Translations under genes and position numbers: made by a program | Notes under the pieces: model-generated | Told to the model about the DNA's origin: nothing | Database searches by the model: none | The model's input: only the letters and a program-made list of their open reading frames with translations | Source: Euglena gracilis | Lineage: Eukaryota > Euglenida > Euglenophyceae > Euglenales | DNA: 64,000 bases | Assembly (NCBI GenBank): GCA_039621445.1 | Contig: CP154955.1 | Location: 27,050,029-27,114,028 of the forward strand | Reading direction: 5' to 3' | Shown here: in pieces, positions 42,460-54,345 of the stretch | Layout: each line of letters opens with the position of its first letter | Numbering within the stretch: the stretch's first letter is position 1

Positions 42460-45400
42460 ATGCTGCCTGGGCGCGGACCTGGACCAGGTCCACCGTGGCC
42501 GCAGCCTTCTGGCGCGCCATACCCCCAGTACCCTCAGTATGCTGAGGCCCCGATTCCGGGTGCCCCACATGCTGAGAGGGTTTCAGCCCCGGTATTCGCC
42601 GCGGCTACCAGCAGCCGGTCTGCATATGTGGTACCAGATCCATCTGCCGTCCAGCAGCCGGCACCTCAGCCACCAGCGCAGCGCAGATCGCGCCTGCCCC
42701 CGTATGCGGGAGAGATGATCTTCCGCACCACGGAGACGTTGGAGCGGGCGATGCGTATGTGTGCACATCCCCCAACGGAGCCCTTTATGCAAACCCTTTG
42801 GGACGCATACTGTGCTCAGTTGTTGGTGGTAGCCAACACCCCTGTGGCTCAGTGGTGTCCCTGTGGTCAGGCCCTGATGACAGGGAGACGGTATTTCTCG
42901 CCGGCATCCGATTCCGGATTTGAGCCTGGCGAGACCATGATGGATCTGGGCGTGTATGTGCCGCCCATGCTGCAAACGCAGACGCCGGTGGGATCCCACA
43001 CCGTGCATATGCGTGAGCACACGCCCCCACCGGTAGGTGAGGCTGTGCATGTCCCACCTGGGATGACGAGAATTTTTGCTCGCCCGCCCTCGCCGCAGCG
43101 AATGCCGCCGCGCGAGCAGCCAGCGGAGCAATTTGTCTCGCGGTACGCGACGCACGCGGATTACCCGCGCGGCGCACGCGTGCTCCCAGCCGGACAGTCG
43201 GACGTGCACCCTGAGGCATACGTCCAACACATGTTCATGCACTGGATGCCTCAGGCATCATCGGTCGCCCCTGCCCCTGGCGTTGAGCCACGGAGGCAGG
43301 CGGAGCCCATAGTGGTGGAGGATGAACCTCCCCACCGTGAGGCAGCCCGACCGCCCAGTGCAGCCCCTGTCCAGACTGGGGATACCCCCCTCGGCAGGAG
43401 ACTCCCTACTACCACATGGCACCTCCGGGAACCGAGCAGGATGAGCTTGCTCGGCAATTCCTGCAGGAGCCAGTATTCGCGTCTGAAGAGCACCGGACGA
43501 GGTATTACGCCTCTCTGGCTGCCCTTCAGGGTCGTGGATACACCCCCTACCATCCGTACCAGCCGCAGCTGCGGGTGGCAACCCCGGTATTACCCGGTGA
43601 GGCCCCGGCAGGTGTGGCAGTATTACCTGCCACCCTGAAGCGCGACAGGACTACGGAGAACCTTACCCCACAGCCCAGGCGACCCAGCCCACGGGACGCG
43701 GAAGGCGGTATGGCAATGCAAGTGGAAACTAGCCAGGATACCCCGGCTGGACGACCACCGGCAGAGGCACAGGTGACGATGAGCCGTCCTGTTGCCGTAA
43801 TGCCACCGCCGATCCCTCCGGTATGGAAGGAACCGCGACCTCCTACGCCGAAACCAAGCCCACGCCAGGCTCCTAGCCAGCGCCCAGCCTCGCCGTCACC
43901 GCGACGTGCAGCGGAACGGCAAGGTCCCTCCCCAGAGATGGGATGGGAAGGTACCGAACCGACTCCTGCCGCACCGAGCGCCCGACCCTCTGGTATTCGC
44001 CAGATAGGGAAGGACAAAGGTAAGGCTGAGGGCAAAGGCAAGGGAGAAGGCAAAGGCGTGGCCGGCAAAGGGAAGGGTGAGGGTAAAGGTCAGGGAACAG
44101 CACGTGAGGAGGAAGAAGAACCAGCAGAAGTCCTCTCAGACTTTGAGCATATGCTCAGGTTAAAGGAGGAGCTGGAGGACGAAGGCTGGCGAATGCAGCA
44201 TGATTACCATGTTGCAGGAAACCGCCCCGTCACTCCCCCACAAGCAGTCATCGATGTGGTATTACGCCACACCGAGAACCGAGTCAGACTATTCCATTAC
44301 GGAATAGATCTGTACGCCTTCGAAGGTGAAGGTGGCAGACCCTTGCTGGATATCCAGCCGGGTTTCTGGGAACTCTGGTTTTGGTTGGGATACCCCTGCC
44401 AGAACTGGGGTCTCTTCAGCGACTCCACTGGCCGCAGTTACCTGCACCAGTTAGGATTTCGGGACCAGCATGTGTTGGCCCGAAGGCTGAAGGCAATCTT
44501 CGACTGTATTCACACAGTCGGGCCCCTCGGTGTGCAGTGGAAATACTGCCCACTGAACCCCGACATCGAACGCCTGATCGAGGTGTTGTGGTGCAACAAC
44601 CTCCAGGTGTGGCTGGTGAGCCATTACGGCTCCACCTTCCGCGTTAAGCGCGTTTCCCTGGCTTACCCACAGAGGTATGACCTCTGTTGTAAGTTTTCCC
44701 GGCAGGAGTTTCCTGTCGACTTCTGAGGATTCGGCGTACGCGGAAGTCCTCCACCGCCTCGGGATAACCCGGGCCTGGAGATGGGACGCCGCATGCTTAT
44801 GCATGTGTGCCGCGACGCCCCGGATGTCCAGGGCAAAAGTCGCCGCGTCCATAAGCAGCGTATTTTTATGCTGCAACAGTTCTGGTGGCGAGCCTGGACC
44901 ACCTACGTCATGGAGGTGTATATACATCTCCGTGACCCCCAGGACGACAGGCCTGGTATTGAAAGCTTGCCACCAGACTACGGCGACCCCGTTGAGGGAC
45001 CTCGTCGTCGTCGGGTTATCGCCGACCTGCGCCCCAACTGGCACCTGGCCGGGATAGACCTGGAGGAACATTTGAGGCGACAGTTTGGCGGTACCCTCGA
45101 CGGGGAGGTATTCCTCCAGCTGATGAATTACCCGAAGGCCATCCTCGACCTGGGTATGCCGATTCTGGCATGCGTGCAGAGTTCGAGGACGGGTTTTTCG
45201 AGGTCTGGGAAGACACGCGTTACCGCGGCTTCCTGGGCCCGAACAGGCCTGCAAACGCTTGGGTGCAGCCATCATGGCCGCCACCCTGGCCCAACAGTGC
45301 CAGTAGCAGTACGCTGGCCTTTTACAGGCTGGCGGATGCCCAGGGATGCCGATGGCACCCCGACGATCCTCGTTCGCCCGAGGATCTGCGCGCCTTCATC

Positions 45401-47976
45401 GCCCCAGAGGATGAACCTCTGGCGCGAAGGAGACGTGAGGTGTCAGTCGCTTCCACCACCGTGATACCGCGGCGGGAGGAACGCGACCGCAGCCCCTCCG
45501 TCACCATACTGGAGGCAGCGCCGCCGTCTCCGACAGGAACGGCAGTATCATTCGTCTCTGCCCCGCGAGCGGCAGGGGAACGATCGGTTTCCCCGGCCCC
45601 CGCGACGGCTCCCGTCTGTCCAACGGTAGGTGGAGACCAGGAACTTCCTGAGGAGGAAGGTGAGAACGTGGAGGATATCCTCTACGCTGCTCTGCCTGCT
45701 CCGGCACAGCCTAGGCCAGACGGAGCACCCGCAGGGGATATACCTGTGGGTGCTACGCCTGCTCCAACGGCTGAGCCTCCAGCCGAGGTGACTGGTATGG
45801 TCGTCGAGGATATCCTCGAAGAACCTGCCAGTCCCACAGCACGCACCTCGTTAGGCGGCCGTGTGCTCGGCGCCATGGTCACTGGCATTACTGCCGTGGC
45901 TGCTGCACTAACGCCACGAGGTGGAGGCGTAGCATCAAGATCCGCCGCAGAGGTCGTGGAGACACCAGATGTCGGTGTCCCCACACCCCCATCTCCGGCA
46001 GCAGTGCAACCACCATCAGGGGATGAACCCCAGGCGACAGAGCCATCTGTCGCACCAGCTACAGCGGAAGATCAACCTCCCGCAGCACCTACGCCAGCGG
46101 TTGTGGAGGATCAACCTCCTAGACCGGATGTCGAAATGGAAGTGGAGGAGATACCCCCACGACCACCGACACCGCGCAGGGTCCCTGCCGTCCCGAGGAC
46201 AATGGCAGAGTTTCTGGGAGCGCCAGCGCCTGTGGAAGCACCGATTCCGGTGACGACCACAGTGCCACGCTTCGTCGGACAGGACGAACCTGTTCGGCGA
46301 CGGCCGGCTGAACAACCCCAGGAACGAGTGCCAACCCCTCGGAGCGTCATGCGGGACCCAGCGGTCAGTATGCCTGCTTCGCCCAGACGGCAAACGTCTA
46401 CTCCGGCACCATCGGCTCCTGATACCAGGAGTAAGCCGCAGGCGTCGTCTCCTGATTCCGGGAGTGCGAAGCCGAAAGGAGGCAAACCGGGTGCTGCACC
46501 CTGTAAGCCCCCTTCCAAAGTCGGTGATGGGAAACCACCACCGAAAGGTGGCGCTGGAGGTCAGACTGGCGGACAGGCGAAAGGCCCTACGACAATGCAC
46601 GACTATTCGGCCGTTGCATCGTCCGGGTACGGCCAGAGCAAACCGAAAGGTAAGGCTCGTGGTCGACAGGCCCAGTCATCCGCCGGATCGACGGATGAGG
46701 AGCAGGATGAACCTGCTTCACCTCCTGTGTCTGCGGATGCCCAGCTCTGGACCCAGGATATCCTGACCAGACTAGGCACCGTGGAAGAGAGGACGAAGAA
46801 ACTGGCTGCTATTAGGCACCAGACAGGGTCGCTGAATCGATGGATTCAGCCCCTCTTCGTCCGAGGAGAACCTTTCCACTATGTCCCGGAACATACCTGG
46901 ACATTCTGGAACAGACGCTCACCCAGCGTACTGGCACAGTACTTTGTCGAGGACTGCGTGTTGGATTTCCAGCACGGCACGTCCTTTGCCTGGACGTGCA
47001 CCGTGTGCCACCATGTGCGGCACAACCAACCGCTTGTGCATGTGTGCAAGCGGCAGGTGCAATCTTCGTGGTTCCATCACAGGGCATATGTGCCGAACTG
47101 TGTGGCGCTCGTATGTTTCGAGTGCCTGAATGCCTGGAAGCACAGCTTGAACTACTCCTACAGTGAGAATGCTCACGACAGGGATATCCCTGCATTGTGC
47201 ATCAACTGTATAGGAGGCAAGTTCGTGCAGACTGCTGATGGAGCAGTCCCACCATTGTCCCCCAGCACTGGGAGACACTGGAGAAGTGGAAGAAGGAGTA
47301 CAAGCAGGTGGAAGGACGCCTGAAGCACTCCGACTTCAAAAAGGTAGAAAGCTACCGCCACACGGGAATGGCCCGTGAGTTCCAAATCGACGCTGGGGCA
47401 ATGCGCCTCGCCGTCGAGGAACACGCCAAGGTAAGAATGCCTTACCTCTGGACTGATGGCGACTGGGAGACACAGGTTTACCCCCTGTTCTCCAAGCGTC
47501 AGCATGGCGGATACGCCTTGCCACTGTGGCCTCCTGAAGAACACGATTTGGTGGACTTCAGAGGTTGGTTGGCGGCTGTATTACGGCCCCATACCGCAAG
47601 AGCTCGGACAGCGAGGTGGATGTATGACATCAACTTCAAGCACACCCCCGGGATGCCCCCGCAGGTGCCTGCGAATCATCCCCGGATGAATTACATCATC
47701 TGGCCGGTGATGCTGCCCAGAATTTTCTGGGAGCAACTCCAACGGTATCTTCAGCATCATGCTGAACGTACCAGGGAGAAGCTGCCGGATAATTGGATCA
47801 AGGACTGGGAGACCCCTTCCTTTGATGTCAACGATCCGGAGCTCAACACCATTCGGAGTGAATCAGCTCCACCGCGTTCCCCGCGCCAACTGGAGTTGGT
47901 TGAGGACCCATTAGGGGACCCTCAGCACGACTACTGGCGTGAGGTGCGCGAACGCCCAGCCGATAAAGGCAGGTGA
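42460..47976 (+). pseudogene. E1 ORF3: large unknown protein downstream of integrase (~1,835 codons, frameshifted)
   Basis: No family recognised. It occupies the position of env-like or extra ORFs, on the same strand as pol. In order: Pro/Ala-rich N-terminus (42460-43400); a segment with GKGKGEGKGV-type basic repeats (about 44020-44095) and a following folded-looking region rich in Trp and Tyr (LLDIQPGFWELWFWLGYP, about 44345); a second folded segment (EVYIHLRDPQDD, about 44915); a long Pro/Thr/Glu linker (45400-46700); and the C-terminal Cys/His domain (CTVC, VHVC, CFEC, CINC, 46990-47215) plus Trp-rich tail to TGA 47976. Frame breaks lie near 43390, at TGA 44724-44726, near 45170 and near 47240. 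E2 keeps only the part from about 46360 on, fused to protease. No signal peptide or membrane segment is obvious, so an envelope role is not supported. Confidence 0.6.
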
Positions 47977-48797
47977 GGTGTCTGTCAGCGCCAATGCGGC
48001 GTCTTTCAGCACCCTCGTCAGGTATTCGCCTGACACCCTGTTTGGGTATTCGCCCGAACAACCCCTTCGAAGACCCTTTGCGGTATTCGCCGCTAGTAAG
48101 TTCCCACCGAGATGCTGCCATGTGCAGGATTCCGTGCGCATGCATGCACACCCCTCTCCCCTCTCCCCTCTTGCGGGCGTGCGACACGCAGCGCACAGGG
48201 CCGACGGCCTCTTTTCCTTCCCCTTTCTTTTCTTTTCGGCCGTTTGAGGCTTAAGGCTGCCAGACAGCACCATTTTTCTGGCCTAAGCCAACCCCCCACT
48301 CCTCTCTACTTTCCCCCCGGGGCAAACGCTGTCGCCGGCAGTTGGTTTTGTAGAGTAGGATTTCCTTTTGCGTGGTCAGGTTTGACTGGCCATACGCCCT
48401 GCCCAGGTTTGACTGGTCAGAGGCCCCCTCCTTCCACACCCTCCCCATGGGTTTTCCTGGAATGCCCATGGACCAACCCCCGTGCCTTTGGCACACCCAA
48501 ACTGGGTGGATGGGTTTGCTTGGCAAGGAAACCTGCCAGCCCCGTTTTCCCCAATGGGCTATAATATACTATACACCCATAAGCCACCGCAAAATAGGTG
48601 AAACCATTTTGCGCGTTTCGGGCTTTTTGGGTCCCCTCCTTTCTGCCCCCCCCCCTTTGAGTGGACCCCTGTGCGACGGAAAGGGCCCCTGTGGATGCGC
48701 CAGGGTGCACCTCCCACAGACCAGGTCTGTGTCCGAAATCCCTGTGGCCAGAATGCCTGGTCCAAAGGGGAAATCGGGCATAGCCCTGGGAGGGGGA
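47977..48797 (+). other. E1 3' UTR with hairpin and polypurine tract
   Basis: No gene. It holds alternating CCTGACACCCTG/GGTATTCGCC words (48015-48090), a pyrimidine-rich block, two CAGGTTTGACTGG motifs (about 48377 and 48403), an 8-bp hairpin CGCAAAAT/ATTTTGCG (48588-48595 with 48606-48613) kept in E2, and the plus-strand primer GGGAGGGGGA (48788-48797) against the LTR. Confidence 0.75.
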
Positions 48798-49106
48798 TGT
48801 GTACCAGGCGTATGCTTCGGTCCCCTTCCGTTGAGGAAGTTAGGATGGAAGCAGATCCTATTATCATCTCCTAATGGGTGCCCATTCTCTCTCCACAGGT
48901 GGTATTCTGTTTGTCTTTCCTTTTCTCCAGACCGGACTTGGTTATCCAGTCCGTCCTGCCTGCATTGCTCTGTGCTTTGCTTCTTGGGAAGAGGGAATAG
49001 GGTTTTTTACTGATACTCTTATTTTCAGTTCCCAAGTAGGTGCACCAAGGCGAAAGCGAAGGCTTTTAGGAATTGGGAAAGGGGAATTGGGAATCAGACG
49101 TACACT
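48798..49106 (+). repeat. E1 3' LTR (309 bp)
   Basis: TGTGTACCAGGC ... GACGTACACT, the same length as the 5' LTR, with about 15 differences. Followed by ACCGG (49107-49111), which duplicates 843-847. Confidence 0.9.
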
Positions 49107-49111
49107 ACCGG
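49107..49111. other. Right target-site duplication of E1 (ACCGG)
   Basis: Matches 843-847 exactly and sets the LTR end at ...ACACT. Confidence 0.85.
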
Positions 49112-51880
49112 CCACATCCCGAATCTGTGGTTTTGGGTATTGCTGCCCCCCCCCCCGGCCTGCCATCGTCAGACCCAGGTTCGGGGAGGAAGAGAGACAA
49201 AAAGAGCTGCCCCCGCCAAATTTCCGCTCGGAGAGATAAAAATACTGCCCCCCCCCAGCCCAGAAGTTGGCATCCTTTCAGCCATAGTTCGGCTGGGAGA
49301 GATAAAAATGCTACCACCCCCCACCCCCAGGGCCTTCGGTTCTGCAAAACCAAAAACCTGGTGGAGGTCCATTATAAACTGTCCAGGCTGTAATCACATA
49401 AATTATTCCGGTGCTACTGAACGTCTGAACCTGGAGGTCAGCAACCCGGGTCACAGAGTGGATGAAACAACCCAAATGACTCCAAACCCGCTGGGTGAAC
49501 TTAAAAAAGAATCCATTAAAACAGCCGCATCTGGCCCATCTGAACATGCCAGATGGCTGTAAATGACGTCGGCCATTGGTTCCATGACGAGCCGGGTCAG
49601 TCAACTGGAAACTCAATTGGCTGGGTGGAAAAAAGGCTGTATTTTCTGCTGCTCAGTCTGAACCCCCCCCGACCTGCCATCAGCCAGCCCAGGTCGGGGG
49701 GAAAAGAGCATAAAAAAGTTTGCCCAGCCTGACCCCCCCGACCTGCCTTTGGCCCTCGGCCAGCCCAGGTCAGGGGGAAAGGAGTTTAAAAAGTCTGCCC
49801 AGCCTGACCCCCCCCGACCTGTCTTCGGCCTCGGCCAGCCCAGGTCAGGGGGAAAGAGTTTTAAAAAGAAATGTCTGACCGGCTGCCCCCCCCAGCCCGG
49901 AATTCGGCATACTTCTAGCCGTATTTCTGCTGGGGAGGGATTGGCATCCCCCCCCGACCTGAAATCTGCCAGCCCAGGTCAGGGGGAAAAGAGAATAAAA
50001 AAGGCCTGCCCTTCTGCCCCCCCCCAGCCCAAAATTCGGCATACTGCCAGCCGCACTTCTGCTGGGGAGGGTTTGACATCCCCCCCTCCGACCTGACCAC
50101 CAGCCCAGGTTTCAGGAGGAGGGGGAAAAAATAACCATTCTTTCTGCACCCTAAACAGAGATTATCGGTCTACGGCCGTAAATCTGTGGTGGGGGTGGTT
50201 TAATGTTGCTCCCCCCACTGAATTTGGCCCGCTGGTTGGGAAAAAATAATTGGTCTGTCACACCCTGGATTCGGCACGAAACAGCCTTAATTCAGGGTTT
50301 TATACCACCCCCCAGGTGTTGGCTGACAGCCGTAACCTGATGGGGAAAGAAACCCAAAAATCTCCGACATAAAAACTGGGCACTCCTTCTGGAATTGGGA
50401 TCGCGGTTCAGCCCAGCCAGGGCTGGGTCCACAACCGCAGAAAGCTGTGAAGCTCGCTGCAAAATCTGGACTAGCCGCATACCCTGGCTGTCCGTGGTTT
50501 CCAAAGGTAGCTGGTCCAATGACCATACGAACCTTGGACAGCCTTGATAAAAAATCACCCTCGGCAGCAAATAATTCTCCGAAATTCCTGTGAATATTCC
50601 ATCCAAGCACAGCCGACTTAGTCGATGGAAAATAAAAATACTCCTCGATCAGCCCCCCCCCCCACCCCAGCACGGTTCTGCTAAATCATGCTCAGGTTGG
50701 GGACTGGGGTTCGCAAAAATAATCTGATGCCCCCCCCGTTCTGGCCCGTACACATCCAGAAACGAGGACTCAGGGGAAGAAATACCCCTGGGCTCCCCCC
50801 CCCCGTTCTGGCCCGACCTCTTCCAGAAATGGGGGTCCAGGGGAGGAAATGCCCCAAGGCTGCCCCCCCCCCCTGCCCGAGGCTGAACTCCTCACCACAG
50901 GGCCAGGGGAGAATGAAAATATTCTGAAAACCCAATCTGGGAGTGGATTGTTGCCATTACCACGCATCAGAAAAAGGTTTTGGACCAGCCATCCGACTGA
51001 CAGGCTCCTGAAACTCCTTGGTCCACCATTCGATACGGGCTGAGACAGCACTGTAAATTCAGTATAATTCACCTCCGTTTGGGTCCCAAAGATTGTTGCA
51101 AATCCTTGAAATTCTGTCCACTGGACTTCGGGTCCGGCAATTCCATGCCGATGTCCCATTTGAAAATTGATCCTGCGAAAACACAAAGCATTTCCCACCC
51201 CATCTCATGCAACCATTCTGCTAAATGGTCACATTTAGGGCATGGAGGAGGCAGCCTAGCCCCCCTTTGCTTTTCAGGGCGAGTTTCTGAAAAATCTACA
51301 GGTCTAAACCCTGTGGACGTCCAAAACCTCCCCTCAAAACCTCCCTTGTGCTTTCCAGGGTGAGCTTCTGAACAATCCACAGGTCTAAACCCTGTGGACG
51401 TCCAAAATCTCCCCTCAAAACCTCCCTTCAGGACTCCCAGTTACACTGGAGGCCTTCAGGGGGTGTTTGTGAGGGAAAAAGCTAGTCTAGAGGCCTTGAA
51501 CCTCTAGACCCTGTGGCCTCTCTGTCCAACCCACTGATCATCCACAGTCTCCTTTTGGCATACTCCCAACCCTCCTGACTAGGGTCTATGGCTGAACCAT
51601 ATACCCTGAGTCCATTTCTGTTTGTCTGTGTGTTGGAGTCCCTTCCAATTGGGGGGGATTTGGTCCGCGCGTCCACAGGCTCCTTTCTTAACCAGTTGGG
51701 ATCCCTTAATTTGTAAAAATTTGGCGGATGTCATCTGGAAAACAACAATTCCACTGCCAGCCCGCCATATCATTGGATGTGCCTTCCAAAGCGCTATCCA
51801 AAGATATCCAATTTATGGCGTCACTCAGCCTTTTCCCAACTTTCACTTCCGGAGCCACTTCCTAGGCCGGAGCGTGGCTG
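49112..51880. repeat. C-tract hairpin repeat cluster
   Basis: At least a dozen units of ~50-70 bp, each starting with 6-12 C and ending in GGGG(A)AAAG-type purines with a self-complementary middle. Examples: 50305-50350 (CAGGT pairs ACCTG, inner GGCT pairs AGCC), 49885-49945 (CCCAGC pairs GCTGGG, inner GGC pairs GCC) and 49950-49990 (GACCTG pairs CAGGTC). The GACCTG/CAGGTC type recurs in tandem from 49665 to 49990. No gene is supported; the few open frames are low-complexity shadows. Confidence 0.65.
51269..51430 (+). repeat. Two-copy 81-bp tandem repeat
   Basis: 51269-51349 and 51350-51430 share CAGGTCTAAACCCTGTGGAC and CCCCTCAAAACCTCCCTT with a few differences. Confidence 0.8.
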
Positions 51881-51884
51881 TCCA

Positions 51885-52771
51885 AACAGCCAACAAGGGA
51901 GCCGGCCCAACAGGCGTAATTTTGCCCGCGGCGGGCGTGCGTAAAACGCAGCAGTTACCGCCCGGGAGGCACTTCGGCAACGGACGCCCCCAAAAACGTC
52001 TTTTTCGTCGTTTTTTTCCCGAAATCGGCCGCGCTGGCGCTCCAAAAACGAGCGCTCTGCCCCGGGTAGAGGTCGTCGATCCTTTACCTGACTGTTGCGA
52101 AGGGCGCCGGCACTACAGGCGCAATTTTTCCCGCGGCGGGCGTGCGTAAAACGCAGCAGTTACCGCCCGGGAGGCGCGCGCAAAATACCTTTTTGGCAAC
52201 GGAAGCCCCCAAAAACGTCGTTTTTCGGTCGTTTTCACCCAAAATCGGCTGCGCCGGCGCTCCAAAAACGAGCGCTCTGCCCCGGGTAAAGGTCGGCGAT
52301 CCTTTACCTGACTGTTGCGAAGGACGCCAGCCCGACAGGCGCATTTTTCTCCCGGCGGGCGTGCGTAAAACGCAGCAGTTACCGCCCAGGAGGCGCAAAA
52401 TAGCACTTTGGCAACAGAAGCGCCAAAAAAACGTCGTTTTTTGGTCGTTTTTGACCGAAATAGACCGACACGCGCTCCAAAAACGAGCGCTCTGCCTCGG
52501 GTAGAGGTCGGCGATCCTTTTCCTGACTGTTGCAAAGAGAGCCGGCCCGACGCCCGCAATTTTGCCCGCGGCGGGCGTGCGTAAAACGCAGCAGTTACCG
52601 CCCGGGAGGCGCAAAATAGCACTATGGCAACGGACGCCCCAAAAAACGTCGTTTTCGTTCGTTTTCACCCGAAATCGGCCGCGCCTGCGCTCTAAAAACG
52701 AGCGCTCTGCCCTGGGTAGAGGTCGGCGATCCTTTACCTGTTGAGAAGGGCGCCGGCCCGACAGGCGCAAT
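51885..52771. repeat. ~217-bp GC-rich satellite, array 1
   Basis: About four head-to-tail units. Landmarks per unit: TTACCTGACTGTTGCGAAGG, GCCCGCGGCGGGC (palindromic), CGTAAAACGCAGCAGTTACC, GCAAAATAGCACTTTGGCAA, AAAAACGTCGTTTTT (palindromic) and AAAACGAGCGCTCTGCC. Spacing measured between landmarks is 214-220 bp. When the unit is a multiple of three (216 bp) a long minus-strand frame of 72-residue repeats appears, but there is no other sign of coding. Confidence 0.9.
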
Positions 52772-54345
52772 GTGCTACTTGCATTTTTTTGGGTTGGCAA
52801 ACCGCATTTCGAAGGATAGCACCAAATGTTTTCAAATGGAATTTGGGGAATTTTTGAAATGTTGTTTCCGATCCTACGCGAGGAGTCCCAGCCGGGAGGG
52901 AACCCGAGGGAAACACCCGAAAATGACTTGAGTCCACCATTTTTGGGAAAAAAACCGGTTCCGCCGGGGACCCGCACCCCCCCACGGGCTGGTGGCTGTG
53001 GGGACGGACCCCGGCGAGGGGGGATCTGGCCTGGCCCTGGCACTGGAGGGGGGTGCGGCCCTGAACATGGTAAGCAGAAGTTGCTTCACTGACCCTGTCA
53101 GTGAAGACTTTTCAGAATCCCTGAACACGACAATCACAGAAGTTTTTGTCAGCCCTGTCGGCAAAAAGTTTTCGGTCCAGAAAACACGGAAAGTTTTGAT
53201 GGCACAGCCAGCAGGAAACTTGCTGAAAGTTTTGGCATGGTCACATATTTTTCAGAATCAAACACGAATGTCGCTGAATGTGGAACCACGGAATTTTTCA
53301 TGTCAGCCAGCAGATTTTTCAGAAACTAGCCCCCGCAGTCAGGGTGTCAGACCTGCAGAATCTGTGGAATCTGAGGGGTTAAATCAACTGATCGGTTGAG
53401 TGGTTGGAATCATTCAGGCTTTTCTGCAGTTTCTCTCAGCCAATCTTCAATCTCAAAGCAATCTCAATTCAATTCAATTCCCAGCTCCCAGTCACTTAAG
53501 ACACAATCACAGGTTGCCTTAGATGATAATTCAGATTTCTCGTCTGAAAAATCAGGGGTTAGCCCTGAAAACTCAGTCCCCGTAAGGATGATAACTGCAC
53601 AGGGGGAAAATTCACAGCCAGAAGGGGAAAATCAGCTGGTTCAGTGGGCAGAATCCCTCCCGTCGTATCAAAGTGACTGTGAAACGGAGGGGGAGGGTGT
53701 ACAAAACCCAGACCGGTTGTGAGAAATGGAAGATTTTTTGATTGCAGCAGGCTGGGTACCACCCCGAAATTAGGGTCTTGAACAAAATCTGCCAGTATTT
53801 TCTGCGAATTTTGGTTTTATGATGCAAAACCCCCAGCTGCACAGCCAGTTTGGAAATCAGTGTACAGATTTTGGTACACAAATTGCACAGATCGAGGGGG
53901 GTGAAACTGTACTTTTACTGGAGGACAGATTTTCAGTTAACCGTAGATTAACAGCCAGCGGGGGGATGTTAAATTCGACACAGCCAGCCCCTGAAAATTT
54001 AACATCAGCAGTTTTAACAGCTGAATGCGGAAATCTGGCCACAGGGGGGCCAGCCGGGCTGTTAAATCAAGTAGGGTCTAACATGGAAATGAGGGGGGAT
54101 GAGGAAATAGAACCAGAATTGCCTGTTTTTCAGCCCCCTGTTTTTGGACCACAGCCCCCCGAATCAAATTGTCAGATGATGGGGGGTGATGATTTTGACT
54201 CATGGGACCAATGGGCATATTGGTTCGTTTGCTATTTACAGGAATTGAGCCGAAGCATAACTAACTGGGTGAGCATAATTCCCCCCCCAGGTCGTAATTG
54301 AGAATCGGCTGGAAAATTTTTGAGAAGAATTTGCCTGAAAAAAAT
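52772..54345 (+). other. Unique insert between satellite arrays with three short frames
   Basis: The satellite is interrupted after GACAGGCGCAA. Open frames at 52992-53399 (135 aa), 53396-53722 (108 aa, Ser/Gln-rich) and 53819-54301 (160 aa, acidic, with WAYWFVCYLQELSRS near the end) follow one another on the + strand. None matches a family I know. Ser/Gln/Asp-rich composition without a clear fold could be a decayed gag N-terminus or simply chance. No LTRs or target duplication were found. Confidence 0.3.

Larger units (their letters stand above)
848..49106 (+). mobile_element. E1: Ty3/gypsy chromovirus-like LTR retrotransposon, broken by nested insertions
   Basis: The outer element is bounded by 309-bp LTRs (848-1156, 48798-49106) and a 5-bp target duplication. 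Un-nested it is about 16.3 kb (848-9898 plus 41885-49106). The order is gag, UAG, protease, DIRS-like domain, RT, RNase H, integrase, [nested DNA], integrase tail with chromodomain, ORF3, 3' UTR, polypurine tract, LTR. RT before integrase plus a chromodomain is the hallmark of chromoviruses in the Metaviridae. The two LTRs differ at about 15 of 309 positions by eye (about 5%), so this is the oldest layer. gag and pol carry several frameshifts and stops, so the copy is dead. Confidence 0.88.

Noticed and set aside
42460-47976. ORF3 as an envelope gene
   Set aside because: The position fits, but no signal peptide, membrane span or fusion-peptide-like segment is visible. The protein is Pro/Gly/Lys-rich with a Cys/His domain.
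49669-50130. CRISPR-like array from regularly repeated CAGCCCAGGTCAGGGGGAAA
   Set aside because: Spacing is uneven, the spacers share sequence, units are hairpins with C runs, and the context is eukaryotic.
53396-54301. Host protein-coding gene in the insert between satellite arrays
   Set aside because: Three short low-complexity frames with no recognised domain or clear intron structure; kept only as a low-confidence description.
52772-54345. Complete transposon insertion in the satellite
   Set aside because: It begins with TG, but no terminal repeats or target duplication were found, and the satellite resumes at a different phase.
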